Origin: Stachybotrys elegans
Lineage: Eukaryota; Ascomycota; Sordariomycetes; Hypocreales; Stachybotryaceae
Assembly: GCA_020746835.1 (NCBI GenBank)
Contig: JAGPNK010000002.1
Coordinates: 2,170,001 to 2,234,000 of the forward strand
DNA length: 64,000 nucleotides
Direction: 5' to 3'
A program made the translations under genes and the position numbers. Below the pieces are notes generated by a model. The model was not told the origin of the DNA and searched no databases. It saw only the letters and a list, made by a program, of their open reading frames with translations. Positions within the stretch are counted from its first letter, which is position 1. Every line of letters starts with the position of its first letter. This document shows positions 20,707 to 33,358 of the stretch, in pieces.

Positions 20707-21654
20707 ATGCTCGCCAAGTCTATCATCTACGGCCTGATGGCCTCCGTGGCCAGCGCCCGCTTCCTCTGCGGAACCCCCGAGCCTACCGAGGAGGAGAAGC
20801 AGATTGCTCAGGACTTCATGATCCAGGAGGCTGCTAGCCGCCGTTTCGATGGCAACGTCACTGCCCAGGCTTTCACCGTCGACACCTACATCCACGTTGT
20901 TGCCCGCGGCACCCGTCCCCAGGACGGTTACCTGAGCGTGAGTATCCCTCCCCGACGTAGCGAATTGGTGAAGCCAGCAGTGCTAACAGTGCCATATAGG
21001 ACGCTACCATTGCCGCACAGATGGATGTCCTCAACGCCGACTACGGCCCTTCGGGCATCTCCTTCAACCTCCTCGGAGTTACCAGGACCGTCAACACCCA
21101 GTGGGCCAGCGACGGCAACGAGCTTGCCATGAAGCAGAGCCTCCGCCGTGGTGACTACAGCACCCTCAACCTGTACTTCCTGTACAACCTTGGCGGTGGC
21201 ACCCTTGGCTACTGCTACTTCCCTACCACCGCTGCTGCCGGCTCCACTGCTTTCTACCGTGATGGCTGCTCCATCCTCTACTCCACCGTTCCCGGTGGCT
21301 CTGCTACTGGATTCAACCTCGGAAGGACTGCTACCCACGAGGTCGGCCACTGGATGAACCTGTACCACACCTTCCAGGGCGGCTGCAGCGGCAGCGGTGA
21401 CTTCGTCGCCGACACTCCCGCCCAGTCCAGCCCCAGCTCCGGTTGCCCCGTTGGCCGTGACTCTTGCTCTGGTGGTGGTGTTGACCCCATCCACAACTAC
21501 ATGGACTACTCCGACGAGTAAGTGAAACTCCGAACAGCTTCGTAATCTCCTGACTACAGATTGCTAACATGCTCGTGATAGTGCCTGCTACGAGGAGTTC
21601 ACCGCTGGCCAGACTGCCCGCATGAACAGCGCCTGGACCTCTTTCCGTGGTTAA
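20707..21654 (+). CDS. Secreted M43 (pappalysin-like) zinc metalloprotease
   Basis: Spliced model: 20707-20937, 21000-21517 and 21582-21654; 273 residues. The N terminus is a signal peptide ([17 protein letters not shown]), so the enzyme is extracellular. A short propeptide-like region precedes the conserved [14 protein letters not shown]. The zinc site is [11 protein letters not shown]: ligands His190, His194 and His200 with general base Glu191. The Met-turn methionine is Met245 in HNYMDYSDD, completed across intron 2. Six or more cysteines (CYF, GC, GGCSG, GCPVG, SCSGG, ACYEEF) fit the disulfide pattern of fungal M43B enzymes. Family members (for example the Mep1 group) degrade extracellular or host proteins. 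Asn197 occupies the place where many metzincins have Gly. Very strong codon bias suggests high expression. Confidence 0.93.
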
Positions 21655-23183
21655 ATACCCGGACAACAGTAGTGATGAGAAGATGAGTTGAGGCGACAGA
21701 GGATGGACTGTTGAATGGGATGGCCTGTTTAGACAAAGGGCGCCTTGTTTGGACATTATACATGTACTCGAGTTATACCTCATTTGTGATGAATAATGAG
21801 AGCTGACGCGAACCATGCTTCCTCGGTGACGTTTTATATTGCCTGCCTATATGATCTTTTCGGTATGGCACGATTGTCAGTTCATGCGCTTGAGTTACAC
21901 AAATAGCTCTGATTACGCAAACAGCCACCTGATGTGAAACAGGCCGCTTCCAGGAACGCGGTAGCCATGGCGAATAAGACATGCGGCGAGGCAGTGATTT
22001 GACCATCATGTGGGTCGTCAAACACATCGGCATGTTGATACAAGGTCGACATCTACAACGGCAGAAACAGTCTAATGTGTCTCTTTGTGTGTGTACAGCA
22101 ACTCCCTTGCCGTGGATAAAACCACCAAGCTCTTAGGATTGTTGCAGCTGTCATTGTACTCGTCGCAGTATAATCGAGATCAAAAGGGCTTTATAAAAGC
22201 AGGACCGCTGAACTGTAATTCATGCATTGTCTTGTTTTATGTTAATGAGACAAAGCGGTGGATGAGAATACTCTTCTTCGCCACCACGGCTCGGATGCCA
22301 AGTCTCTTTCTTTGTTGCGATTGAGTAGGGCAGGCAACAAATTTAACAATACGAGAGACGTTGCAAGCTGTTGCCGTCACATTAGACAAACTCAAAACTC
22401 AAAGCAACACGCTAAACGAGCCATGCCGATTCTGCCCAATGCGGTTGTTCACGTAGTGCCAGGCACATTCCTAAACATCCTACCTTGAACCACAGACTTG
22501 TGCCTTGACATGAAAGGAATCATGGCGATACAGATATCTGCATATCCGTAGATGTAGAATGCAGTTCGTAGTACAGGTAGGTACATGTAAATACATAGGT
22601 ACTTGGTCTTATCGATTGTTATCGCTCGAGCTCCCCTTTTCCAAGGCATGATGACGAGGCGCACGTGACTGTACAGGGGTCACCGGAGCGGATTTTCAGT
22701 ATATCCGGCAATTGTAATTGGCTGGCTGCTGCTCCAATTGGGAAGCAGCTATCGAACTACGCAACCCTGCTAGCCTGCCCATGCGCAAAGCGAACAGGTA
22801 GACCAAAAATGTAAGGTAGCCTGGCCCGTTTGTTCTTCTCCTTACCCGACCTCACTCCTTCCCAAACCATCATCAACACCACCATCGCATCTCCCCTTTA
22901 CCATCCCAGGCCTGCCCACCTACCTCTGCGCCTGCCCACATTCATTTCTCCCTACGTCCTCCGTCAGCGCCCGGCGCTTGCTGCTGTCGATAGCTTCTTG
23001 TGAGACGCTCATGCAAAGGCGGCGCATGGGAGCTTCCGCCGTAGTCTCCCCCCCTCTACATCATTGAGCTCCACCAACTCGGTCCAGTTCACCACCGTCT
23101 GGCTTACCTCCGCGAGGCTGGGAGCATAACGAATCGACATCAGCCCGCCCTCCGCCCTCCTTCACCCCCGTCACATCGCCATC
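21655..23183. other. Intergenic; clathrin promoter at its right end
   Basis: No gene is supported in this 1.5 kb. The last ~330 nt are C-rich and pyrimidine-biased and are probably promoter and 5' leader of the clathrin gene. Confidence 0.45.
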
Positions 23184-26100
23184 ATGGCGCCGCTACCAAT
23201 CAAGTTCAACGAGCTGGTCCAGCTCGGCAGTGTTGGCGTGGACGCGCAAGCTATTGGCTTCAACTCATGCGTAAGCACCCCCTTCCTGCCATCACTCTTC
23301 TCTGGGCTTCCCCGGCTCCGGTGGCTAACTGGAAGCTTTTGTAGACACTCGAATCCGACTCGTTTGTTTGTATCCGAGAAAAGAAGAACGAAGCCGCGTC
23401 CCCAGAAGTAGTCATTGTCGAGCTCAAGAATGGCAACAACACCATCCGACGCCCCATCAAGGCAGACAGCGCCATCATGCACTGGACTCGCCAAGTCATC
23501 GCCCTCAAGGCACAGTCGAGGACGTTACAGATCTTCGATCTTGAGCAGAAGAAGAAGCTCAAGTCGTGCACGATGAACGAGGATGTCCAGTTCTGGAAGT
23601 GGGTCAGCGATTCCACCATCGGCCTCGTCACCACCAGCAGCGTGTATCACTGGGACGTCTACGATGCCGCACAAGAGGCACCTGTCAAGGTGTTTGAGCG
23701 AAATGCCAACCTGAATGTTTGTCCCCCCCAAAACGTCGTCGAGGCCGCAAGCCCAGGATGCTGACTCTTGACTAGTCCTGCCAGATCATCAACTACCGCG
23801 TTAACAGCGATGGAAAGTGGATGGTTGTCGTCGGCATCTCTTCCCAGCAGGGTCGTGTGGTGGGTGCCATGCAGCTGTTCAACAAGGACCGGGGTATCAG
23901 CCAGGCCATTGAGGGCCATGCCGCCGCCTTTGGAAACCTGCGGCTAGAAGGTGCTCCTCAAGACACTAAGCTGTTTAGTTTCGCCGTGCGAACCGCCACC
24001 GGTGCCAAGCTTCACGTTATCGAGGTTGATCATCCCGAGTCGAACCCCGTCTTCCAGAAGAAGGCTGTGGACATCTTCTTCCCGCCTGAAGCAACCAACG
24101 ATTTCCCCGTCGCCCTCCAGATCTCCCAGAAGTACGGTGTCATTTTCATGGTCACCAAGTATGGCTTCATCCACCTCTACGATCTCGAGACGGCTACTCT
24201 CATCTTCATGAACCGAATTTCGAGCGAGACCATCTTCACTACTTGTGTTGACAACGATTCTACGGGCATCGTCGCAATCAACCGCAAGGGCCAGGTGCTT
24301 TTTGTGACTGTTGACGAGACAACTGCCATCCCATATCTGCTACAAAACCCTGCCAATGCCGAGATTGCTATCAAGCTCGCTTCTCGGGCAGGACTGCCTG
24401 GCGCCGACGACCTGTACGCCAAGCAGTTCGAGCAGCTCTTCAACTCGGGCAACTACTCCGAAGCCGCTAAGATTGCCGCCAACTCCCCTCGCGGTTTCCT
24501 GCGAACGCCTGCGACCATCGAGAGGTTCAAGCAGCTTCCGTCCCAGCCCGGGCAGATGGCCATGACTCTGCAGTACTTTGGCATGCTCCTCGATAAGGGC
24601 GGGTTGAACAAGCACGAGACGATCGAGCTGGCCCAGCCCGTGCTCGCCCAGAACCGCAAGCACCTGCTTGAGAAATGGTTCAAGGAGGGGAAGCTGGACT
24701 GCTCCGAGCAGCTTGGTGACATGGTCCGCCCCTATGATGTCAACATGGCCCTCTCGATCTACCTCAAGGCCAATGTCCCCCACAAGGTTGTCGCTGGCTT
24801 TGCTGAGACTGGCCAATTCGACAAAATCCTGCCTTACGCTGCCCAGGCCAACTACCAGCCTGACTATATCCAGCTTCTGCAGCACATCATCCGCATCAAC
24901 CCTGAAAAGGGATCCGAGTTTGCTACTGCCCTTGCCAACAACCCGCAGGGTTCTTTGGTCGACCTTGAGCGGGTCTGCGATATTTTCCAGTCTCAGGGTA
25001 TGATCCAGCAGGCCACTGCATTCCTCTTGGATGCTCTCAAGGAGAACAAGCCTGAGCATGCACGTCTCCAGACTAGATTGCTCGAGATGAACCTGATGCA
25101 CGCACCCCAGGTGGCGGATGCCATTCTGGGTAACGAAATGTTCACACACTTCGACAAGGCCCGCATTGCTCATCTCTGCGAGCAGGCTGGTCTGGCTCAG
25201 AAGGCTCTGGAGCTGTACGAGGATCCCGAGTCCATCAAGCGCGTCATCATCAACATTCCTGGTAGTGCCACCTTCAACCCTGAATGGTTCACCAACTTCT
25301 TTGGCAAGCTTTCCGTGGAGCAATCTCTTGACTGCTTGGACGCCATGATGAAGCACAACATTCGCCAGAATCTGCAGTCTGTAGTCAACATCGCCACCAA
25401 GTACTCTGAGCTCCTTGGCGCTGTCCGCCTGATCGACCTGTTCGAGAAGTACAAGACCGCCGAGGGTCTGTTCTACTACCTTGGCAGCATCGTCAACCTC
25501 TCGGAAGACCCCGATGTTCACTTCAAGTATATCGAGGCTGCCACCAAGATGGGCCAGTTCAACGAGGTTGAGCGTATTTGCCGCGACAGCAACCACTACA
25601 ACCCCGAGAAGGTCAAGAACTTCCTCAAGGAGGCTAAGCTTCCGGAGCAACTGCCCCTCATCATTGTTTGCGACCGCTTCAACTTTGTGCACGACTTGAT
25701 CCTGTTCCTGTACAAGAACCAGCAGTTCCAGGCTATCGAGGCCTACGTTCAGCGAGTCAACCCCGCGAGAACCCCTGCTGTCATCGGTGGCCTGCTTGAT
25801 GTTGACTGCGAGGAGAGCATCATCAAGCAGCTGCTCAGCACTGTAAACGCCAACTCTATTAATGTGGACGAGCTCGTTTCCGAAGTAGAGTCGCGGAACA
25901 GGCTCAAGCTTCTTCTGCCCTTCCTCGAGGCTACTCTGCAGGCTGGCAACCAGCAGCAGGCTGTTTTCAATGCCTTGGCCAAGATCTACATCGACTCGAA
26001 CAACAACCCCGAGAAGTTCTTGAAGGAGAACGACCAGTATGACACCCTGACCGTGGGTAAGTACTGCGAGAAGCGTGACCCCAACTTGGCCTACATTGCC

Positions 26101-28415
26101 TACTCCAAGGGTCAGAATGACCTGGAGCTTGTCAACATCACCAACGAAAACTCGATGTACCGTGCCCAAGCTCGCTACATCCTTGAGCGCGCCGATGTTG
26201 AGCTCTGGCACTTCGTCCTCAGCGAGAACAACATCCACCGTCGTTCCGTCGTTGACCAAGTCACTGCCACCGCTGTTCCCGAGTCTAGCGACCCCGCCAA
26301 GGTCTCAGTGGCCGTGTCCGCATTCCTTGAGAATGACCTCCCACTGGAGCTTATCGAGCTCCTTGAGAAGATCGTGCTTGAGCCGTCGCCATTCAGCGAT
26401 AACCAGAACCTGCAGAACCTGTTGATGTTCACCGCAGCCAAGGCTGACAAGTCGCGCGTCATGGATTACATCCACAAGCTGGAGAACTACGATGCCGATG
26501 AGATCGCCACCTCTTGCATTGACGTTGGCCTGCACGAGGAGGCCTTCGAGATCTACAAGAAGGCAGACAACAAGCTCGCTGCTGTCAATGTCCTTGTTGA
26601 GAATATTGTCAGCATCGACCGAGCCCAAGGCTTTGCTGAGGAGGTTGACCTCCCTGAGGTGTGGAGCAAGGTTGCCAAGGCTCAGCTGGATGGTCTCCGC
26701 GTCTCTGACTCGATCGAGTCTTACATCAAGGCCGAGGACCCCAAGAACTACCCCGAGGTCATTGAGATCGCCGTCCATGCTGGAAAGAACGAGGATCTTG
26801 TCAAGTTCCTGCGCATGGCGCGCAAGACCATGCGCGAGCCTGCGATTGACACTGCCCTCGCCTTCTGCTTCGCTAGACTTGACCAGCTCTCTGAACTGGA
26901 GGACTTCCTTCGCGCCACCAACGTTGCCAACATCGAGGAGTCTGGTGACAAGGCCTACGAGGAGGGCCTGTACGAGGCCGCCAAGATCTTCTATTCCAGC
27001 ATCTCGAACTGGGCCAAGCTCGCAACTACCCTGGTCTACCTGTCGGACTACCAGGCTGCTGTTGAGTGCGCCCGCAAGGCCAACAACATCAAGGTGTGGA
27101 AGCAGGTTCACGGTGCCTGCGTCAGCAAGAAGGAGTTCCGCCTCGCCCAGATTTGCGGTCTCAACCTGATTGTCGATGCTGAGGAGCTTCAGGAGCTCGT
27201 CAAGGAGTATGAGCGCAACGGATACTTCGATGAGCTTATCAGCCTTCTCGAGCAGGGCCTGGGTCTTGAGCGCGCTCACATGGGAATGTTTACTGAGCTG
27301 GGCATTGCTCTCTCGCGTTACCGACCTGAGCGCCTGATGGAGCACATTAAGCTCTTCTGGTCTCGCATGAACATGCCCAAGATGATTCGTGCATGCGAGG
27401 AAGCAAACCTGTGGCCCGAGCTCGTCTTCTGCTACTATCACTACGATGAATTTGATAACGCTGCTCTTGCTGTTATCGAGCGCCCCGAAAACTCTTGGGA
27501 CCACCAGCAGTTCAAGGAAATCGCCGTCAAGGTTGCGAACCTCGAGATTTACTACCGCGCCATCAAGTTCTACGTGGAGCAGCACCCTTCTCTGCTGACC
27601 GACCTGCTTGCCGCCCTGACGCCTCGTATTGATGTCAACCGAGTTGTCAAGATGTTCCAGAAGAACGACAGTCTGCCCCTTATCAAGCCTTTCCTGCTCA
27701 ATGTTCAGACCCAGAACAAGCGCATCGTCAACGAGGCTGTCAACGACCTGCTGATTGAGGAGGAGGATTACAAGACTCTTCGCGATTCAGTTCAAAACTA
27801 CGACAACTATGATGCCGTCGAGCTGGCTGGACGCCTCGAGAAGCATGATCTCATCTTCTTCCGCCAGATCGCCGCTAGCATTTACCGCAAGAACAAGCGC
27901 TGGGAGAAGTCTATTGCTCTGTCCAAGCAGGACAAGCTGTTCAAGGACGCCATTGAGACTGCAGCCATTTCTGCCAAGACAGATATTGTGGAGGATCTCC
28001 TCCGATACGTAAGTCGCTCCTGCTCTTGGACATGATGAATTGATGCTTACCATACAAACAGTTTGTGGATATTGGCCACCGCGAGTGCTACACTGGCATG
28101 CTATATGCCTGCAATGATCTCATTCGTCCCGATCTGGTCTTGGAGCTGTCTTGGCGCCACGGCCTCAACGACTTCACTATGCCATACATGATCAACATGC
28201 TTGCTCAGCAGACTAAGGAGATTTCGCTCCTAAAGGCAGACAACGAGGCCCGCAAGGCCAAGGAGAAGGAGACGGAGAAGACGGACGACAACACGCCTAT
28301 TCTCGGTGGCTCTAGACTTATGATCACTGCCGGACCTGGCGGTGGCATGGGGTCTCCCTCTCCCTACGGCCAGGCCAATGGCCTCGCACCGCAGCCCACC
28401 GGCTACGGCTACTAG
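23184..28415 (+). CDS. CHC1: Clathrin heavy chain
   Basis: Spliced model: 23184-23270, 23345-23716, 23776-28008, 28062-28415; 1681 residues, the expected length. Clathrin heavy chain forms the triskelion legs of vesicle coats at the plasma membrane, trans-Golgi network and endosomes. The N-terminal beta-propeller starts LPIKFNELVQLGSVGVDAQAIGF, which binds adaptor clathrin boxes. The rest is a long alpha-solenoid of repeated CHCR units (for example ARIAHLCEQAGLAQKALELYE; ERICRDSNHYNPEKVKNFLKEA). The C-terminal trimerisation/hub part reads DIGHRECYTGMLYACNDLIRPD and ends in a Gly/Pro tail. Introns cluster near both ends, leaving a 4.2-kb central exon. Strong bias for C-ending codons fits a highly expressed housekeeping gene and creates long antisense open frames that are not genes. 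Confidence 0.98.
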
Positions 28416-28994
28416 ATGCAGGTTCCCACGTGGAGCTGGTGCCCAAACGCCTATGCTTCGACCTCGGCCCCTAGGTATCCATCAACGACCGAGAGACGAG
28501 TGGAGAATCGTCGGCCGTCGGTGCGGCCATTAACATAAAAGCTGGTATGAAAGTCTACCTCAACTGGAGCTGTAATAGTAGTTTCACTCGGTTGAGTGGG
28601 ACGTGTGGCGAAAGGGATCTGGTCCGGGGTTGGTGGGCGGTTTCTGATAGGCTTGCTTTCTTCTCACTCGCACATGCTTCGCACCGAAATACAGGACGCG
28701 TTTTGGTACTCTGTTAACAGAAGGCCGATAGATTTGAGGAAAGGTTTGCTCGGATCGGCTACATGCCTCTTGTATGTGTATGATAATGCCATTGAATTTA
28801 TATTGTACCCAGAAAGTTCCTAAACCGATTATACCACCATGCTTATTATGTGAATGCCGTGGACGCCCAACTTATCCAACCCCGTCCCATGCGGATATAG
28901 ATAATAGATACAATACTGCACATGAAAAGCTTCAACATGCCTAAATAAACCATTATGCTCCCTCTATCCACGCCGTTACGAGACCAGGGCGTGC
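28416..28994. other. Convergent 3' interval between clathrin and the dipeptidyl aminopeptidase
   Basis: The interval of about 0.58 kb holds two 3' UTRs. No gene is supported. Confidence 0.5.
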
Positions 28995-31853
28995 TCAAGA
29001 ATCGATGGCCTGTCTCTTGCGGTGACCGTTGGGCTGTGCGTGGGTGACCTTGAGCCACTCTCCATTAAAGGCATTGATAAGCCAATTGTTGAGCTCTAGA
29101 TTGGGGCACGAGAGTTAGCATGTCAAGTTTATAAAATAAAGCAATTATTGAAAATAAGAAAAAAAAGGAGGAAAGACTTGGGGGGAGTTCAACGTACTGT
29201 CGTAGACGATGCGGTTGCCGTTGTGAAAGTAGATGCTGTGGTCGCTGTCCGGGAAGACGTGGACGTCGTAGTTCTCAACACTGTGGAGGTCCAGCTCGTC
29301 GAGCAGGGCCAGCGTGTTTTGGAAGTGGACGTTGTCGTCGGAGACGCCGTGCATGATGAGGAAGCGCTTGTTCTGGCCGAGGGCGGTGGCGTTCATGACG
29401 GCGGACTCGAGGTAGCCGTCAAGGTTGGCCTGGGGCGTGCGCATGTAGCGCTCCGTGTATATGCTGTCGTAGAACCTCCAGTCGGTGACGGGAGCGACGG
29501 CCATGCCGTAGGAGAAGGTGCGGCCGGCGTCTTGCTCGAGGGTCTTGAGGGTCGTGAAGCCGCCATAGGACCAGCCCCAGATGGCGAGGCGGTCCTCGTC
29601 GACGTAGTCGAGCGAGGCGTAGTGGCGCGCAGAGGCAATGTGGTCTTCTGCTTCGAGAACGCCCAGCTGGGAGCGGACGCCGACGCGGTGCTTGCGGCCG
29701 CGGAAGCCGGTGCCGCGCGGGTCGACGGTGACGACCAAGTAGCCCAGGGCCGAGGCAACGTAGGACTGGAAATCAATCTTGAAGCGCTTGGCCACCATCT
29801 GAGAGCCCGGGCCCGAGTACTGCTGGAAGAGAACGGGGTACTTCTTCTTGGGGTTGAAGTGGGGAGGCCTTCGTTCAAGGTAGTTGACGGTGACTCCGTT
29901 GTCCAGCTCCAGCTCGCCGTACTTGAGGATGGGGAGCTCGTACTTCCTGGCCTTCTCGGCCAGGTAGTGGTTGTCCTCAATGACGTGGTCGTACTGAATC
30001 TTGCTCGAGGGCGTAGACATGACCTTTTGATAGGGAATGCGCGGGCCAGCGTAAGACAGGAAGACGAAGCCGGCGCCCGAAGAGAAGGAGGCGGAGAAGT
30101 ACGCCTCAGACGAGGTGTTGGTGAGGGGGGTGAGATGGTTGCCATCGAGCTTGACCGAGTAGACATGGCGCTGGATGGAGGATTCCTTGGTGGCGGTAAA
30201 GTACACCAGGTTGTTGACGAGGTCGACGGCGGCGGGCGCGTTGTCTACCTCCCACTTGCCCGACGTGAGCATCTTCGGCTCGGGGTTGTCGAGCGGGGTG
30301 AAGTAGGCGAGGTGCTCGTAGTCGTCGTGGATGACGACGTCGACATAACCGTCCTCGGGGCGGCCATTATCGGCATCGGCGGGAACAAACGTCATTTTGC
30401 GGGAGATCTCGAACCAGCCACCGTCGATTTTGCCGACATCAATGGTGTTGATGGTCTTGCCCTGGCGCTCGGGGACGTCGACCAGGATGACCTTGAGGAT
30501 ATCGCTGACACGATTCGTCTCCTTGAGAATGACTTTGTCGCCTGCCCATACGAGGTAGTTGATGATGCGGTCATCGTCGGGGAACTGGTCCTCGGTCGTC
30601 ACGGAAAAGACCTCGTCTTCGTCGACATCATAGAACTGGAGGTCGACCACAGGGTTGTGCGAGCCCGCGCGAGGATACTTGATTTGCTGGACATATGGAT
30701 ACGTGTCCTCGCCCTCTGCTGCGTGCTCGCTGGCGGGCTTTTCGATGAAGAAGGGAACGGGGAATTCTGGCACGCCGGTTTCGTTGGTCCGGAGAAAGGC
30801 AATGTACTTGCCGTCGTCGGACCACCAGGTTGCGCTCCGGCCGCTGAAGACCTCCTCCTCGTAGACCCAGTCAGGAACACCATAAAAGTACTCTGGCCCT
30901 CCATCCTTGGTGATCTGGACGATGTCGCCCGTCTCGTCGAGCCTGCGGATAAAGAGGTTGTTGTCCCGGGTGAAGGCAATGGCATCGCTCTGAGGGCTCC
31001 AGCTCGCAAGCTGCACCCTGGCCTGGTCATCCGAGGGGTCGAGGGGCTCAATGGTCTGGGAGTCGACGTTCAAGATGAAGTAGGTGGCCGTGAAGGAGTG
31101 ACGCCAGTTCTTGACCCTGTCGACGCCAATGAGAACCTTCTTGAGGTTGGGGCTGGGGCTGGCCCAGTCCGGCTTCATGCGCCTGCCAGAGTGGCTGAAG
31201 TATTGATCCTTCATTAGGGTGCGCGAGGCGGCGAAGGTGTTGGGGTCATCGTTGGCGTCGGGCTGGCCCTTGTTGACGCGGACGTCTTCTACGACGAGGT
31301 AGTCCTTGCCCTGGGCGCCCTGCTCGAGGAGCAAGCCGTCCTGGCCGTCTGGGCTCGCAATCCAGCTGATGGAGTGGTAGGCGGGATACCAGGAGCCATC
31401 GAATAACTGATCGATGGTGATGTGCTTGCCGGAGCCGTGTGCGCCCTCGTCCGAGGTGTCCTCCAGCTGGGCTACCGGGGTGTCGGTGCGCGAGGTGAGG
31501 AATACGCCAAGGGCGGCGAGCCAGCCGAGCAGAAAGAGGGATGCGACGACGATGAGGCCGCGACGCATGCCCTTGTCCATGGACAGGCGCTGGGCAGGAG
31601 GAGAAGGGTGGTCGAGGAAGGGGCCCGTCTCGAGATCGTTGGACTCCTCATCCTTGAGAGGGTCCTCGTCGTCGAGGCTCCGGTCCTTGTAGGGCGAAGG
31701 GGCCATGCTGCTGCGTAGGGACTGGCGGTACTGCTTCTCGGACTCGTCGTGCAGGCGATCGAAGACGAGGCTGGTGGTGGATACGGAGGAGAGGGAGTCG
31801 TGTGAGGCTCTGGGATGGGCGCCCATGGGGTCGCGGTTGGCGTTGGAAGCCAT
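28995..31853 (-). CDS. Dipeptidyl aminopeptidase, type II membrane S9B protease (DapB/Ste13-Dap2 type)
   Basis: Spliced model: 31853-29198 and 29095-28995; 918 residues. A 102-nt intron separates RIVYD|K from [20 protein letters not shown], the conserved family C terminus, which an unspliced frame misses. The ~95-residue N-terminal cytosolic tail is acidic and Ser rich, followed by one signal anchor ([20 protein letters not shown]), so the catalytic part is in the Golgi/vacuole lumen. The beta-propeller continues to about residue 600. The alpha/beta-hydrolase triad is Ser762 (GWSYGGF), Asp839 (VSDDNVHF) and His872 (SDHSIYF); [13 protein letters not shown] is also typical. It removes X-Pro/X-Ala dipeptides. 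Fungal DapB is vacuolar, yeast Ste13 late-Golgi; which applies is not decided. The 50 residues past the anchor carry no recognised sorting signal. Confidence 0.95.
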
Positions 31854-32830
31854 GGTCTCCCAGTGGCGGCGGGAGCGCGGGCGAGGGCGCGGGCGAGGGC
31901 GCGGGCGCGCGTGACTTGTCTCGGAGGTATGTAGAAAAAGACGGTGGCGCGATCTAGAAGTAGGAGGAGATGTCTGGGCCGAGGAGCATTGTCCCGGGCA
32001 CTGCGAACAGCGAGCTGCAATTAGGGGAGAAAGTGGGAGGATGAGTTGAGGGAAAGAAAGTCAAAAGCCAGATTGATAGAGGGTCGTGCAGAAGAAGGGG
32101 GTGGCGTCACCCTGACTGCCAGACTGCAATGGGTGGTCAATAAGAGAGTGAGGATGGTGAGAATAGGACACAGCCAAGACACGGCACAGGTCGGTAGATA
32201 TTACCAACAAACAAAAAGCAATGGGGTTCAAACATGACTTACGCAATGTGCCAAGCCCCTGCCTATCACAAGTACAGCATGGTATCCGTACGGGGTCCGG
32301 AGGGAGGGGCTTCCAGGCCGTCCGTTTCCCCTTCACCTGAATTAGTACTGAGGATCCCTACAGGCGGTTACAGCGATTAAAGCTTGTTGGCGTTGGGCGC
32401 CTCCACAGCTCCACAAGCCTAAGTCCAGGTCCCTGCCATGATACCTGTCATTCTACACCAAGACGCCACCAATATGGCCTCGAACATGCCAGCAGCCAGC
32501 CGACAATGCTTGCTAGGCTAGGTGACCCAGCAGGTCAGAGCACCGCCGCCCAAGACCCGGCATTAATTGCATACAGGGAAGGAAGACGAGGCCGAAAAAG
32601 ATATCTATTATATACGGTATTAAGGTTCTAAACGCCAAGGTGCAAGCTTTCTTGGGTACGCAAGGCTGCCTCGTGGGGGGGGGAAACATCCATGATCGAT
32701 CCACGCTCCGAGGCCTCGACCGTCCCCAGCGTCCGAGCAGAATCGGATGCTCTATCCCAAACACTCCCCAGAAAGCTCCCCCGATCATCACCGCCCCCGC
32801 CCATCTGAGACGGGCACCTAAAACTCCATC
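31854..32830. other. Intergenic between the dipeptidyl aminopeptidase and UPF0145 genes
   Basis: A 977-nt interval holding the aminopeptidase promoter and the 3' flank of the UPF0145 gene. Around 31874-31912 the strand is a tandem GCG/GGGC-rich repeat (GGGCGAGGGCGC units). A 9-G run lies near 32677. No gene is supported. Confidence 0.45.
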
Positions 32831-33358
32831 TCACGCTGCCTGGCGCAGCTGCGGCGGGTCGTGGACGCCCTCGTCAATCTTCTCGACGATGCAGGCCGTG
32901 CCGTAGGCGCATGTCTGCGCGTAGCCGCCCATGTCGCCGGCGTCGAAGCGCAGGCAGATGATGGCGTTGCCCCCGCGCTGCTTCGTCTCGCCCACGACGC
33001 GCCCGATCGAGTCGTTGCGGCACGAGTACAGCATCGACGTGAACCACTGCAGCTCCCCGCCCGCCATGCTCTTGAGCGCCATCCCGATCCCCGCCGCGAT
33101 GTTGCGCGACCGCACCGTGTTTCCGTACACCGTCCCCAGCACCTGCTTGATGCGGTATCCGGGCAGGTCGTTCATGGCTGTTTGTTTTCCCCCTGCGTGT
33201 CAGCGTGTCCATTACATGAGAGGCAGCCAGCTTAGTAGCTTACTGGTCGTTATTACGCCCTCCGTCTCAGTGAAGCAGTGCAGGTCCGACAGGTGCTGCG
33301 GCACCGGCTCTACCCCATTGTTTGTATGGCTCTTGCTGGCGGTTGATCCGAAAGGCAT
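32831..33358 (-). CDS. UPF0145 (YbjQ-like, DUF74) protein, two exons
   Basis: Spliced model: 33358-33244 and 33177-32831; 153 residues. The 66-nt intron joins TETEGVITT|T to MNDLPGYRIKQVLG, reconstructing the family start (bacterial YbjQ begins with a TTT stretch before its first GYR-like motif). An ATG-first reading of the second exon alone gives only 114 residues and loses this part. The domain continues TVRSRNIAAGIGMALKSMAGGELQWFT, then SCRNDSIGRVVGETKQRGGNAIICLRFD and ends with an AYGTACIVEK strand. YbjQ proteins are small pentameric proteins with a putative heavy-metal-binding annotation; no function is proven. Here the protein lacks a signal peptide, so it is cytosolic. Close matches occur in other ascomycetes by memory. 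Confidence 0.88.

Noticed and set aside
24340..27585. Long minus-strand open frames (639 and 426 residues) opposite the clathrin gene
   Set aside because: They are shadows of the strong codon bias of the sense gene; the translations are Leu/Val/Glu/Asp-rich without domains.
29148..31217. 689-residue plus-strand frame opposite the dipeptidyl aminopeptidase
   Set aside because: It is the antisense of a well-supported coding exon, rich in Val/Asp/Gly with no motif.
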